18,505 nucleotides of DNA, taken from positions 1 through 18,505 of the forward strand of contig DBTX01000053.1 of the NCBI GenBank assembly GCA_002307275.1, read 5' to 3'. The translations under genes were made by a program, and so were the position numbers. Each line of letters starts with the position of its first letter. Position 1 is the first letter of the stretch. This stretch comes from Hungateiclostridiaceae bacterium UBA1305 (lineage in GTDB: Bacteria; Bacillota; Clostridia; Acetivibrionales; DTU013). Under the pieces are notes generated by a model. That model worked only from the letters and a program-made list of their open reading frames with translations, made no database searches and had not been told where the DNA came from. Below, in pieces: positions 1-8,378 of this stretch.

Positions 1-5
1 TCTAT

Positions 6-23
6 ACTGCGACGTGTCGCAGT
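6..23. repeat. Perfect inverted repeat at the left edge, at the end of the permease gene
   Basis: Positions 6-13 and 16-23 form eight complementary pairs around a two-base centre (ACTGCGAC-GT-GTCGCAGT). The last pair touches the TAA stop codon of the minus-strand permease at 23-25. It could be the stem of a terminator for the ABC operon or a dyad operator for a gene beyond the left edge. The window ends before any U-tract could be seen, so a terminator cannot be confirmed. The half-site TGCGAC also occurs at 3494-3499 in front of the binding-protein gene. Confidence 0.4.
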
Positions 24-856
24 TAGCCCTTTACAGCTCCGGCAGTCAGCCCCTGCACCAAATACCTCTGAGTAAAAAGAATCAAAATCAGCATTGGCAG
101 TATCGTAATTACACTTAGCGAAGACATTGATCCCCAGTCTGTACCTTTATCGGTTATAAAGCCCGATATCTTGATAGGCAGTGTCAATGCATTTGTCGAT
201 GCCACCGAAGAAGCCATCAGGAACTCATTCCACGAAGTCAGGGCTGTTAATATGGCTGTCGCAGCCATACCTGTCGTGGTTGTCGGCACAATAATCCTGA
301 AGTATGTACTGTAAACGGATGAGCCGTCTATCATTGCAGCTTCTTCCATTTCTTTTGGTATCTGTGCATAAAACGTACTCATCATTAAAACGGTTACCGG
401 TATCAGAATACTGATGTGCGATATAATGATTGCCGTAGTCGTATCAAGCAGACCGGCGGATTTTACCAGTAAAAAATACGGCAATACCAGCGTGATTTTG
501 GGATAAAATCGAACCGCAACGATCAAAGTAGTAATCGCTATAATAATTTTACTTTTCGGCAGCCTTCCCAACGCATAGGCGGCTAATGATCCGAAAAGCA
601 GTGAAATCAATGTTGAAGCTACTGTGACTATCAAAGAATTTTTGATGCAAAGTAAAACATTGCTGCCGGGTGAAAACAGATTGTTATAGTTGTCCCAGAC
701 AATGTGCGACGGAAGGAAGTTTGAATTGTTGTACATTTCTATCGCAGGCTTCAAACTATTTGAAATTAAAAACAGAAGCGGCAGTATTACTAAAGCAAGT
801 GAAAAAGTTATTATTATAAGTCTTATGAAATCGTATAAACTATTGCTTTTCTCCAT
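23..856 (-). CDS. Carbohydrate ABC transporter permease, MalG/CUT1 type
   Basis: One of two membrane subunits of a binding-protein-dependent sugar importer. The protein is about 277 residues with a hydrophobic first helix near residues 10-32 and roughly six membrane segments, normal for the MalG class. The cytoplasmic EAA loop that docks the ATPase is clear in the second half (EEAAMIDGSSVYSTYFRIIV). I prefer the ATG at 856 because a GGTGG-type ribosome site lies upstream at workable spacing. A GTG at 871 would add five residues but has no properly spaced Shine-Dalgarno. It follows the partner permease (stop at 878) by about 20 bases, so the two are co-transcribed with the binding protein. No ATP-binding subunit is encoded in the window; many Bacillota CUT1 importers share a genome-encoded MsmX-type ATPase. 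The substrate cannot be told from sequence. Confidence 0.93.
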   Translation of the reverse strand: MEKSNSLYDFIRLIIITFSLALVILPLLFLISNSLKPAIEMYNNSNFLPSHIVWDNYNNLFSPGSNVLLCIKNSLIVTVASTLISLLFGSLAAYALGRLPKSKIIIAITTLIVAVRFYPKITLVLPYFLLVKSAGLLDTTTAIIISHISILIPVTVLMMSTFYAQIPKEMEEAAMIDGSSVYSTYFRIIVPTTTTGMAATAILTALTSWNEFLMASSVASTNALTLPIKISGFITDKGTDWGSMSSLSVITILPMLILILFTQRYLVQGLTAGAVKG

Positions 857-877
857 GAGCAAGTTTCCCACCCTTTA

Positions 878-1801
878 TTAATATATCGATTTTTCAACTT
901 TCGTCTTTAGCTTCAATAAAAGCACGGCAATTACCATTGCAAAAAACATAGTAAGCCATGATGCCGCAGCTGCCTGGCTTATATTAAAATACTTCAGTCC
1001 CTGGTTGTATATGTACAGGGCCGCAACCTGCGTGCTCGTACCGGGGCCGCCATAAGTTAATGTATATATCTGGTCGAAAACAAAGAAGGTATCTATTACC
1101 CTGAAAATCAAGATCAGTATTGTAGCCGGCATTACAAGCGGTATCACAATATTTTTGACAATACTCATTTTTGTCGCGCCATCCACCCATGCGGCTTCAT
1201 ACAATTCTGTCGCTATTGAATTCAATGATGCGACAAAAATAATCATCGCAAATGAGGTCCACAGCCATATGTCAACTATCATCGCACCAATCAAGGCGTA
1301 ATTCGGATCCCCCAGCCAATTGGGGCCTTGAATCCCCACAATATGCAGCAATTTATTCAACATTCCGTTATTGCCGTCAAGAAACATTCTCCACATGATG
1401 CCGCTTGCTACAGGCGCAATTGTCATTGGTATGATAAGTATGGTTCTGCTGACTTTAACGAAAGTCCCCTGGCCTTTCAAATTGTATGCAAGTATGAAGC
1501 CAAACAATGTTTCACAGATGGTTGTTACGAGCATAAACTCTATGCTTATCTTACATGAAGCTCTGAACATCGGATTTTTAATAACCGTGGTAAAATTATC
1601 AAATGTAAAGCCATACGGAAAGTCAGAATCCATCAGGGACCAATGCATAAAGCTGACAACAAGCGAATAAACCAGCGGGTATAGCTGAACAATCAGGATA
1701 ACCAGCAATGCCGGTACAACAAAACTCCATAGACTGATCTGATTCTTTGTTTTAGATGAAAACCGAAACAGGCTCTTTTTTTTAACAGGCATCAAATCCA
1801 T
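878..1801 (-). CDS. Carbohydrate ABC transporter permease, MalF/UgpA type
   Basis: Partner permease of the sugar importer, about 307 residues, with a short basic N-terminus (MPVKKKSLFRF) and a first membrane helix near residues 25-50. The EAA loop is visible (YEAAWVDGATKMSIVKNIVI), followed by the usual final helices. The ATG at 1801 is chosen because AAGAGGAG sits seven bases upstream; an in-frame start at 1828 would add nine residues but lies upstream of that site. The gene lies between the binding-protein gene (stop at 1895) and the second permease, the standard CUT1 order. The gap to the binding-protein gene contains a stem-loop, annotated separately. Family assignment is firm; the sugar carried is unknown. 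Confidence 0.93.
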   Translation of the reverse strand: MDLMPVKKKSLFRFSSKTKNQISLWSFVVPALLVILIVQLYPLVYSLVVSFMHWSLMDSDFPYGFTFDNFTTVIKNPMFRASCKISIEFMLVTTICETLFGFILAYNLKGQGTFVKVSRTILIIPMTIAPVASGIMWRMFLDGNNGMLNKLLHIVGIQGPNWLGDPNYALIGAMIVDIWLWTSFAMIIFVASLNSIATELYEAAWVDGATKMSIVKNIVIPLVMPATILILIFRVIDTFFVFDQIYTLTYGGPGTSTQVAALYIYNQGLKYFNISQAAAASWLTMFFAMVIAVLLLKLKTKVEKSIY

Positions 1802-1855
1802 AACGAGACTCCTCTTAGGTTGGACCAATTTTATACTGCTGCAATACTAAACTTA

Positions 1856-1879
1856 GGGAGAGACCTCACAGTCCCTCCC
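1856..1879 (-). promoter_or_regulatory. Intercistronic stem-loop between binding-protein and permease genes
   Basis: In the minus-strand transcript GGGAGGGAC and GTCTCTCCC pair through nine positions, one of them G-U, with a six-base loop. The stem starts about 15 bases after the stop codon of the binding-protein gene. Only a short, broken U-run follows, so it is a poor full terminator. In ABC operons such hairpins commonly protect the upstream mRNA or cause partial termination, giving more binding protein than permease. The structure is seen; the role is inferred. Confidence 0.55.
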
Positions 1880-1894
1880 AAGTTATTCATATGC

Positions 1895-3277
1895 TTATTT
1901 TGCCTGCAGTCCGTGATCAATACCATACTGAAGTGTTGACTTTGGAACTTGCAAGGAAGCCCACCCATCATTTATTTGCTTTACTGCTTCTTCAGGGGTA
2001 ATGCTGCCTACAATCATATCACCCATAATTTTGTTAAACAAGTCATTCGCCTCTCCGGATATTGGAGGATTAACCGCAAGCTTGATATTTCCTGCAACAC
2101 CATCCAGATAAGTAGCTCCATACTTTGCCACTACAGCGGGATCTTTATACGATGATTCATAAATGGAGCCAATGCCATAATTTACAAACATATCCGTCGA
2201 GTTCTTTTCGTTTGTGAAAGTTGTCACCCATTTCCAAGCCGCATCCGTATTTTTGGAATCCTTTGGAATAAACATGTTCCACAGGCTCAACCAGGGAAAT
2301 CCGCCATCCGTCGGGTAAACAGCCACGCCATATTTGCCGGCGATCTTAGACTTGTCCGGATCTGCAGCCTGTGCCGCTATAAAAGACGGCCAGCCTTCCA
2401 TCATTGCCACTTTCCCCTGCAGGAACAATGCATTAGCCTGATCGATGCCAAGTGCGTTTATATCGGATGGGCCATATTTCAACACTGCTGAAATATCTTT
2501 AAAAGTCTTCACTGCTTTATCCGCCTCTATTGCAAACTTACCCTCTTTGGTTATATAACTTCCATTATACCTTGCACAGAAAAGCCCGATAAGCTGTTCA
2601 TTGGCGCCGGCTGCAAAAGCATAAGGCACAATGTCGCCTGGAAGTTTCTGCTTCAATATTTCCAGATCCTTGTTGAATTCATCCCATGTCGTAGGAGGAG
2701 TGATGCCTGCCTGCTGGAACAAATCGGTACGGTATATTATTCCATATGAGTCTACCCCATAAGGTGCGCCGATTGTCTCACCATTGTATTTCTCACAATT
2801 GTCAAGAATTCCGGGTATAAAACCTTGCCCATAATTATCCTTTGCTATGTCCGCCTTTAAAGACATAAAATGCGGATATAAATCCGCCAGATAATAGCTA
2901 CCGGACATAACATCAAAATGGTTTGCACCGGAAACGATATCTGTAGTATTCTTCTGTCTCAATACAGCATATGGAAAAGCTTCAACGTTAACAGTAATGC
3001 CTGCTGCCTTCAGCTGGTCCGCAACTTCGCCTGCTGCCTTGTCATATGTACCTGACTGCATGTAGGATACGGATATTGTACCGGAAGCTTGTGTCCCGGC
3101 AGTACCGGCATTCTGTGTACTTTCCTGAACAGCCTGTGTGCTTTCCTGGGCAGCCTGTGTACCGGTAGTCGTAGCATTGTTTGCGTTTCCCGCACCACAT
3201 CCTGTAATTATTGCCAGTATTACGCAAAGTGACAGAATCATGGCGAACATCTTTGAAAAGCTTTTCATGGTCTTCAT
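1895..3277 (-). CDS. Extracellular sugar-binding lipoprotein of the ABC importer (family 1)
   Basis: Captures the substrate outside the membrane and delivers it to the two downstream permeases. The protein is about 460 residues. Residues 1-27 are a lipoprotein signal: lysines, a hydrophobic stretch (MFAMILSLCVILAIITG), then Cys27, the expected lipid-anchored residue. A low-complexity Asn/Thr/Gln/Ser linker to about residue 60 tethers the domain, and the remainder has the family-1 binding-protein layout (for example MEGWPSFIAAQAADPDKSKI and PWLSLWNMFIPKDSKN). The ATG at 3277 is chosen because GGAGGG lies seven bases upstream; the in-frame ATG at 3292 overlaps that site. It is the first gene of the importer unit after a 300-bp non-coding gap, so it probably has its own promoter. 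Confidence 0.94.
   Translation of the reverse strand: MKTMKSFSKMFAMILSLCVILAIITGCGAGNANNATTTGTQAAQESTQAVQESTQNAGTAGTQASGTISVSYMQSGTYDKAAGEVADQLKAAGITVNVEAFPYAVLRQKNTTDIVSGANHFDVMSGSYYLADLYPHFMSLKADIAKDNYGQGFIPGILDNCEKYNGETIGAPYGVDSYGIIYRTDLFQQAGITPPTTWDEFNKDLEILKQKLPGDIVPYAFAAGANEQLIGLFCARYNGSYITKEGKFAIEADKAVKTFKDISAVLKYGPSDINALGIDQANALFLQGKVAMMEGWPSFIAAQAADPDKSKIAGKYGVAVYPTDGGFPWLSLWNMFIPKDSKNTDAAWKWVTTFTNEKNSTDMFVNYGIGSIYESSYKDPAVVAKYGATYLDGVAGNIKLAVNPPISGEANDLFNKIMGDMIVGSITPEEAVKQINDGWASLQVPKSTLQYGIDHGLQAK
3114..3155 (-). repeat. Two 21-bp tandem repeats encoding the lipoprotein linker
   Basis: Units at 3114-3134 and 3135-3155 are almost identical (two mismatches), with a partial third copy beginning at 3156. 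In the reading frame they encode heptads of the type TQAVQES, extending the flexible linker between the lipid anchor and the folded binding domain. Such linkers vary in length by repeat slippage. Confidence 0.7.
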
Positions 3278-3292
3278 TAAATTTCCCTCCAT

Positions 3293-3600
3293 TAATATTT
3301 TTTATTTATAACCAGTCATACCGTTTGCTATTTATCAACAATTATAAAATTATAGGTATATTTTGAATATCCAGTATATTTTATAGCTGTAAGTAAAAAC
3401 ACCGGCATGCCCTTATAAAACATTGTTTAAATTACATAACATATTATGGATTTAAAACAATCAATTGAAATGGAATTGAATAACTCTACATATTGCGACG
3501 GTGCAACTCTCCATCTATGGTCTTCATTTTAAAATAACGGCTTCGTTTAGTACATAGAAAATTCATTTATAAATCTACAATTTTTAAAGAAAAAATATCT
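3293..3600. promoter_or_regulatory. AT-rich gap upstream of the ABC importer, promoter region
   Basis: This 308-bp stretch separates the MFS gene from the binding-protein gene, both on the minus strand. It has no convincing gene. A TATAAT hexamer on the minus strand (3346-3341) could be a -10 box, but no good -35 lies at standard spacing. A partial dyad, TTGCGACGGTGCAA at 3493-3506, resembles operators of LacI-family regulators, with TTGC/GCAA arms, and lies about 215 bp upstream of the start codon. A short palindrome GGCATGCC lies at 3404-3411. I see no clear terminator for the MFS gene. Confidence 0.4.
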
Positions 3601-4755
3601 TTATTTTTGTAGTTCCGCCGTCGCTCCGAATCTGATAAAGGAAATTATTACTATTAAAAACAAGCCGGCTGCAATTGCTATAGTTATTCCCATACCTGCG
3701 TTCATTCCTATAAGACCTAACAGATATGGAATAATAGAGCCTCCAATCCCTCCGCAACCTACTAATACCGGGAATTCTATTCCCAGAGACGTCTTTCTGT
3801 ATTCACTCCCATACGAGAGTATCAATGGCCACAAACTTGAGTAGGATAGCCCCAGGGCTCCAATCGAAATCCAGACCAATATTTCTGAAAACGCCAGACC
3901 TAAAAGAAATGTAGCAGCAAAGGAAATGACTGCAAGAGAAATAATGATTTTCCTGATTTCAAATCGCAGTGAAAATACTCCGCTGAGCAAACGTCCCACC
4001 GTCATAAAAAACCAGAAAGCGCTTAAACCAAGACTTGATTGAATTATGGAGAGATGGTAGCTTTTTGTAAGAAAAGTTGAAATCCATCCTGAAACACCGG
4101 TTTCCATTCCAGTGTAGACTGCTATGCAACCGCAAATCACAAGAAATCTCCTGTCAACGGCAAGACTTTTAATGATATGCACTGCTGATTCATGTGGTTT
4201 ACAGCTTTCAGTCATTTTGAAGCGGCAAAACACCAGCGCTAGCAGAAATGCAATTAAACCAGATATAAAATACAGCAGTCTCCAGCTAATACCCCTTTCT
4301 ATTAGAAAAGCGGCAATAAGGGGACCTATACAAGCACCTATACCAAAAAACACTTGTGTCATATTAACATAATAACTCTTATTGACAGGATTCAAGTCGT
4401 AAATAAGGCTGCATATCTGGCTTTCCATAATACCGCCAAATCCACCGGCAAAAATTATCAACAAACAAAACAGAGCAAATGAACCGATACACGGCACAAG
4501 TAACAACGCAGCCGAATATCCGAATATGGAAACAGTCAGTATACCCATCCTTGACCATTTATGTGCAAAAGCAACATCAAGCGCTAAAAATATAATAAAG
4601 CCAATGAAATTGCAGGTGTATACTACACCCATCTGTGATAAGTCTACGGAGAACGAAGAGGATATTCTCAGGAGCAGGGCCCCCGGCAAAGTGACAACTA
4701 CTGCAAACAGGCAAATAACCATATAGCAAATACTAGTAATTATCCTTTTATCCAT
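3601..4755 (-). CDS. MFS transporter, fucose-permease (FHS)-like
   Basis: A 384-residue membrane protein with about twelve hydrophobic segments in two halves, the usual MFS size. The glycine-rich stretch (AGGFGGIMESQICSLIYDLN, then YYVNMTQVFFGIGACIGP) resembles the fucose:proton symporter group of sugar transporters. It probably moves a sugar or sugar-like product across the membrane by proton symport, in or out. The ATG at 4755 is used; the TTG just before it (4758) would add one residue. Only a weak purine-rich ribosome site (AGAGTGG) precedes it. The gene starts 35 bases after glutamate dehydrogenase ends and is likely the last gene of the long operon. Having a second transporter beside the ABC system suggests export of an intermediate or uptake of a breakdown product. 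Confidence 0.85.
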   Translation of the reverse strand: MDKRIITSICYMVICLFAVVVTLPGALLLRISSSFSVDLSQMGVVYTCNFIGFIIFLALDVAFAHKWSRMGILTVSIFGYSAALLLVPCIGSFALFCLLIIFAGGFGGIMESQICSLIYDLNPVNKSYYVNMTQVFFGIGACIGPLIAAFLIERGISWRLLYFISGLIAFLLALVFCRFKMTESCKPHESAVHIIKSLAVDRRFLVICGCIAVYTGMETGVSGWISTFLTKSYHLSIIQSSLGLSAFWFFMTVGRLLSGVFSLRFEIRKIIISLAVISFAATFLLGLAFSEILVWISIGALGLSYSSLWPLILSYGSEYRKTSLGIEFPVLVGCGGIGGSIIPYLLGLIGMNAGMGITIAIAAGLFLIVIISFIRFGATAELQK

Positions 4756-4790
4756 CAAAATACCACTCTTCTCACCGTAGATTTATCACA

Positions 4791-6050
4791 CTACATATAT
4801 AATCCGCGAATCTTTTTTGCCTTAACAATTCTATTTATAGCTACCATGTATGCACCCATTCTTAAGGTTGCATTTTTTGATTTTGCACTATCCCACACTT
4901 CATTGAAGGCTCTGATCATTATTTTTTCAAGAGTCCTGTTAACCTCTTCCTCATCCCACATTAAGGATTGAATATTCTGAACCCATTCAAAATATGAAAC
5001 CACAACACCGCCTGCATTGGCCAGAATATCAGGCACTACCTTCTTTCCATTCCTCTCCAGAATCTTATCGGCTTCAACCGTTGTCGGACCGTTGGCAGCT
5101 TCAACAATTATTCCTGCTTTTATCTGGCTTGCAATTTCTTCATTGATCTGATTTTCCAGAGCTGCAGGTATCAAAACATCAACCTCCGATTTAAGAACAT
5201 CTTCATTTGAAATATGAGATACTCCATGTGCGTCATAATCCTTTATAAGCTTATCCTGTGCAAGAAATGCCTCTATGGCGTTTATATCAAGGCCCTCATT
5301 GCAGTACAAACCACCTGAGACATCGCTTACCGCAACGATTTTACACCCCTCGTTGTGTAGAAGCTTGGCGGCCGTGCCGCCGACATTTCCCATCCCCTGT
5401 ATTGCCATTCTCGTACCAATAACCGGTATTCCGCATCGATGAAGTATTTCTCTTGTTATGAACATTACGCCTCTGCCAGTAGCTTCTTTCCTGCCAAGAG
5501 ACCCTCCAATCTCAATAGGTTTGCCCGTGACAACACCAGGTACCGTATACCCGTTTATCACACTGTATGTATCCATTATCCATCCCATAATCTCTGCATT
5601 GGTATTTACATCCGGTGCAGGAATGTCCCTTTCAGGTCCAATGATCGGAAGTATCATTGCAGTGTAGCGTCTTGTGAGATTTTCCAGTTCAACTTTCGAC
5701 AGATTTTTAGGATTTACCTTAACCGCGCCTTTTCCTCCGCCAAATGGTATGTTGACTACGGCGCATTTATAGCTCATCCATGCCGCCAGAGCCTTGACTT
5801 CATCAATGTCCACATCCTGATGATACCTGATTCCTCCTTTGCAAGGTCCCCTGGAACTTGAATGCTGTACCCTGTAGCCTTCAAACACTTTAACGGAACC
5901 ATCGTCCATTCTGACAGGTATCGAAACCTTGAGCTCCCTCTCAGGATATTTTAGCGTTATATATTCGTTCTCTTTCAATCCAAGAAGATTCGAAGCTTGA
6001 TCCAATACTTCCAGCATATTTTCATACGGATTATATGTATTTTTACCCAT
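4791..6050 (-). CDS. gdhA: Glutamate dehydrogenase (Glu/Leu/Phe/Val dehydrogenase family)
   Basis: Interconverts glutamate and 2-oxoglutarate plus ammonium with a nicotinamide cofactor, in the cytoplasm. Length 419 residues matches the hexameric RocG/GudB-like class. Visible landmarks are the substrate-lysine region KGGIRYH (71-77), catalytic lysine in PFGGGKGA (Lys107), PAPDVNTN with Asp147, the Rossmann loop GMGNVGG (219-225), and the C-terminal NAGGVVVSYFEW motif. The ATG at 6050 is the only possible start, since an in-frame TAA lies upstream with no other start codon between. Its strong AAGGAGGT ribosome site is 41 bases away, separated by a hairpin described below. Located inside an operon with a PLP aminotransferase, it most likely recycles the glutamate/2-oxoglutarate pair. 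Other substrates (leucine, phenylalanine) cannot be excluded by sequence. Confidence 0.93.
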   Translation of the reverse strand: MGKNTYNPYENMLEVLDQASNLLGLKENEYITLKYPERELKVSIPVRMDDGSVKVFEGYRVQHSSSRGPCKGGIRYHQDVDIDEVKALAAWMSYKCAVVNIPFGGGKGAVKVNPKNLSKVELENLTRRYTAMILPIIGPERDIPAPDVNTNAEIMGWIMDTYSVINGYTVPGVVTGKPIEIGGSLGRKEATGRGVMFITREILHRCGIPVIGTRMAIQGMGNVGGTAAKLLHNEGCKIVAVSDVSGGLYCNEGLDINAIEAFLAQDKLIKDYDAHGVSHISNEDVLKSEVDVLIPAALENQINEEIASQIKAGIIVEAANGPTTVEADKILERNGKKVVPDILANAGGVVVSYFEWVQNIQSLMWDEEEVNRTLEKIMIRAFNEVWDSAKSKNATLRMGAYMVAINRIVKAKKIRGLYM

Positions 6051-6099
6051 GTTTTTTGCAACAACAAATAGACAAAAGAAAGTTGCTGCTTACCTCCTT
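6051..6099 (-). promoter_or_regulatory. Ribosome binding site split from the start codon by a hairpin (glutamate dehydrogenase)
   Basis: On the minus strand the perfect Shine-Dalgarno AAGGAGGT (6099-6092) is followed by GCAGCAAC (6089-6082), a 16-base U-rich loop, and GTTGTTGC (6065-6058), then seven bases to the ATG at 6050. The arms pair over eight positions, one of them G-U. Unfolded, the spacing is 41 bases, too long for initiation. Folded, the linear spacing drops to about nine bases. This matches the arrangement known for phage T4 genes 38 and 25. No alternative start codon sits at normal distance from the site. Confidence 0.6.
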
Positions 6100-6128
6100 C
6101 TTAATTTTTGGATATGGATATGTTAGAT

Positions 6129-7487
6129 TTATCTGCCGGCCGACCCTACCAGACGTTGTACGTTCAATGGCAGCTCCGTAAGAGTTTTTACCTCTTTGCC
6201 GTACTTGCCCAGAGTCCTTTCAACCACGATGTAATCAAGCCCCGGTATCACGATATCGTTCCACATATTCCCTATGCCTCTTATCGCGACATCGAGCATA
6301 GTTACTATACGATTTCCCAAAGGCTCATTTGAGTTTAATGTTATTGCGCCATAAAACTCCTGGCACTCGGTATATCCTGCATTATGTGTCCCCGTATACG
6401 GTTTTTGCTTAGCAAGATCGATTTTTTTGCCGATACGCCTGCAGACTTCTTCCTCTCTTGACTTGAAATAATCTACAAGCGCCTGTTCTTGAATTTTTGC
6501 CGGTAAATTTTCTTTTGCAATCTTTACATAGGCATCATATCCTGCTCTATAAGCGCCTTCTACAAATTCAAACCAATATTTCTGCTCCCCGGTTATTCCG
6601 GCAGGATTCCCGGTGCAAACTACAGATACTCTTTCACAGGCGGTAAGGCCGTCTCTTTTCGGAGCTACACCTATATGAACCACATCTCCTTCATTTATTC
6701 TCCTGTTGAGCGCTTTTCCTATAAGTGTTCTGTTTGCTTCGTTGGAAGTTACCATGACATCAAAGCCCATTTCTTCAGCGCCAAGCTCCTGTGCGATTGC
6801 GTAGCCCCACTGTGAGACCTGGGTTTCAAGCATTCCTGGTTTCAGCACTGCCAGCATTCCCTTGATCATAACGTCCGAAATCAGACTTGCCTGCTCAATG
6901 AGTTTCATTTCAGTCTCGGATTTTTCATATTTTATCTTATAATACAAATCCTGTGCATCTGCTATATTATTACTGCTGCCCATGTAACCCACAAGAAATT
7001 CATAAATGGCAAGAGGGAAAACTGATCTTGGAGTAAGCAATCCTATCTTTTGAGGCTTGCAGCCGGCAGCTTCCTCAATAACATCTTCAACGCGTTCGGC
7101 ATCAATAGGATAGTCTTCATCGGCAAGCTTCAGCATTTCCACCTTATGAACCTTCGCACCGCTCCTGCCGGCGAGTTGTTCCGCAATGTATCCTCCCTCA
7201 AGTCCTGCCAGAATATGAAATCCGTTTTTCCCTATGACCCCTGCTATCGGTTCGATGGAAATGTTCGTGTTCCCGCCAAGATAAGGTACATCACCGTTAT
7301 AGTGTTCGTCGGAATAAACAAATGCGGCTTGTATTCCTGCTTTATCCAATGCAGCGATGACCTGCTTCTGCCTGGTCTTGAATTCATCTATTCCGATCCT
7401 TAGGTTTATATCAATGGAGGGTGCTTTTGAAAGCACTCCGTTAACGATCTTTGCATCCTCCAGCCACTGTATATCTCTATTCCTCAT
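6129..7487 (-). CDS. M24/creatinase-fold protein lacking the two metal-binding aspartates
   Basis: A 452-residue protein with the two-part layout of aminopeptidase P and creatinase: an N-terminal domain (about 35-180) and a pita-bread domain (about 190-440, starting near YEKSETEMKLIEQASLISD). True M24 metallopeptidases use Asp, Asp, His, Glu, Glu. Here the first aspartate position reads HIGVAPKRDG (271-280) and the second reads TACERV (282-287), so both aspartates appear lost. His368 in TGTHNAGYTECQEF and Glu423 in IVVERTL are still present. It is therefore more likely a creatinase-like C-N hydrolase or other metal-independent enzyme than a peptidase. The start overlaps the end of the PIG-L gene by 11 bases, with GGAGGG about ten bases upstream, so the two are translationally coupled. 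The substrate is unknown. Confidence 0.85.
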   Translation of the reverse strand: MRNRDIQWLEDAKIVNGVLSKAPSIDINLRIGIDEFKTRQKQVIAALDKAGIQAAFVYSDEHYNGDVPYLGGNTNISIEPIAGVIGKNGFHILAGLEGGYIAEQLAGRSGAKVHKVEMLKLADEDYPIDAERVEDVIEEAAGCKPQKIGLLTPRSVFPLAIYEFLVGYMGSSNNIADAQDLYYKIKYEKSETEMKLIEQASLISDVMIKGMLAVLKPGMLETQVSQWGYAIAQELGAEEMGFDVMVTSNEANRTLIGKALNRRINEGDVVHIGVAPKRDGLTACERVSVVCTGNPAGITGEQKYWFEFVEGAYRAGYDAYVKIAKENLPAKIQEQALVDYFKSREEEVCRRIGKKIDLAKQKPYTGTHNAGYTECQEFYGAITLNSNEPLGNRIVTMLDVAIRGIGNMWNDIVIPGLDYIVVERTLGKYGKEVKTLTELPLNVQRLVGSAGR

Positions 7488-8346
7488 AACTTATCGGCCC
7501 TCCAATTTCGTTGACAAATTTTTTATACGGTTCAAAATCCAATTTGGGTCTCGGATCAAAAGAAAGATAAACTTCCATATACTTGCCGCTCTCTACGGAC
7601 CGCTCTTCTCTTGAAGCAATCATATCATTGATTATTCTGCCCTGGGACTTATACTGCGATATGCATTCGCAAATCCTTTTTTCATCCGCTTCCGGAATAA
7701 GAATCAGACGGTTTGCCCTCAAGCCTGATTTTCTATCATTTACCAACATATCTTCAGGTGACAGGTCAGCCCACACCGAATATTCCAGTATGCTCTTTAT
7801 CTTTTGCGGCGCCGCCCAATCAACCAATATGGGGTCTCCCGCCTGAGGTGCATCGAAGGAACCGATATAACTGGCTGCCGTATGATCAATGTGCTCTCTG
7901 TAATGGTTAGGAACTAGAAGCCGTGTGATTTGTAACTTTCTGAGCAGCGTTACAGTCCTTTTAAAGCTGCCCTCCATTCCGTTATTAAGATACCAGCCCA
8001 TACTCTGCAAAGCGCTGAAATCCGAATAATTCAAGCGAAGGATGTTTTCCTGCTTTACTCCGATCTTACTGTAGGCCTGTATCGTTTCCCTCTCACGTAT
8101 GCTTTCGATCTGCTGTTTTTGTTCAGGAACACTGTAGCCTGCGTTACCCCTGCAGAATATTACAATGAAAACCTCGGCGCCATTTTCAATAGCGGCAGTT
8201 ATAGCATAGCCCGCACCTATTATTCCATCGTCATCATGGGGACTGAATACACAGACTCTTTCCTTTTCCTTTTCCCATTCCGGGAACAGCAGCCTTATAT
8301 CCTCAGAAACTTTCCTGCTGTCAATGTCTAAATAACAAATGTTCAC
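7477..8346 (-). CDS. PIG-L (LmbE) family de-N-acetylase
   Basis: Zinc-dependent deacetylase family acting on N-acetylated amino sugars and similar conjugates, such as GlcNAc-inositol derivatives. The 289-residue protein has the signature SPHDDDGIIGAG (35-46), a variant of the usual HPDDE, and the second zinc-ligand motif HIDHTA (152-157). The sequence around IVIFCRGNAGYSVPE follows the family pattern. Translation probably begins at a GTG (8346) preceded by a GGGTG-type site, since no ATG lies upstream of the signature. It sits 32 bases after an amidohydrolase gene and overlaps the M24 gene by 11 bases, so these act in the same pathway. An N-acyl amino group on the substrate is the natural inference. 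Confidence 0.88.
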   Translation of the reverse strand: MNICYLDIDSRKVSEDIRLLFPEWEKEKERVCVFSPHDDDGIIGAGYAITAAIENGAEVFIVIFCRGNAGYSVPEQKQQIESIRERETIQAYSKIGVKQENILRLNYSDFSALQSMGWYLNNGMEGSFKRTVTLLRKLQITRLLVPNHYREHIDHTAASYIGSFDAPQAGDPILVDWAAPQKIKSILEYSVWADLSPEDMLVNDRKSGLRANRLILIPEADEKRICECISQYKSQGRIINDMIASREERSVESGKYMEVYLSFDPRPKLDFEPYKKFVNEIGGPISYEE

Positions 8347-8378
8347 TGCTGCAACACCCTTCCCTTGTTGTTACGGAA

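Noticed and set aside
5439..5861. 140-residue plus-strand reading frame
   Set aside because: Antisense shadow of glutamate dehydrogenase, with composition dictated by the real frame.
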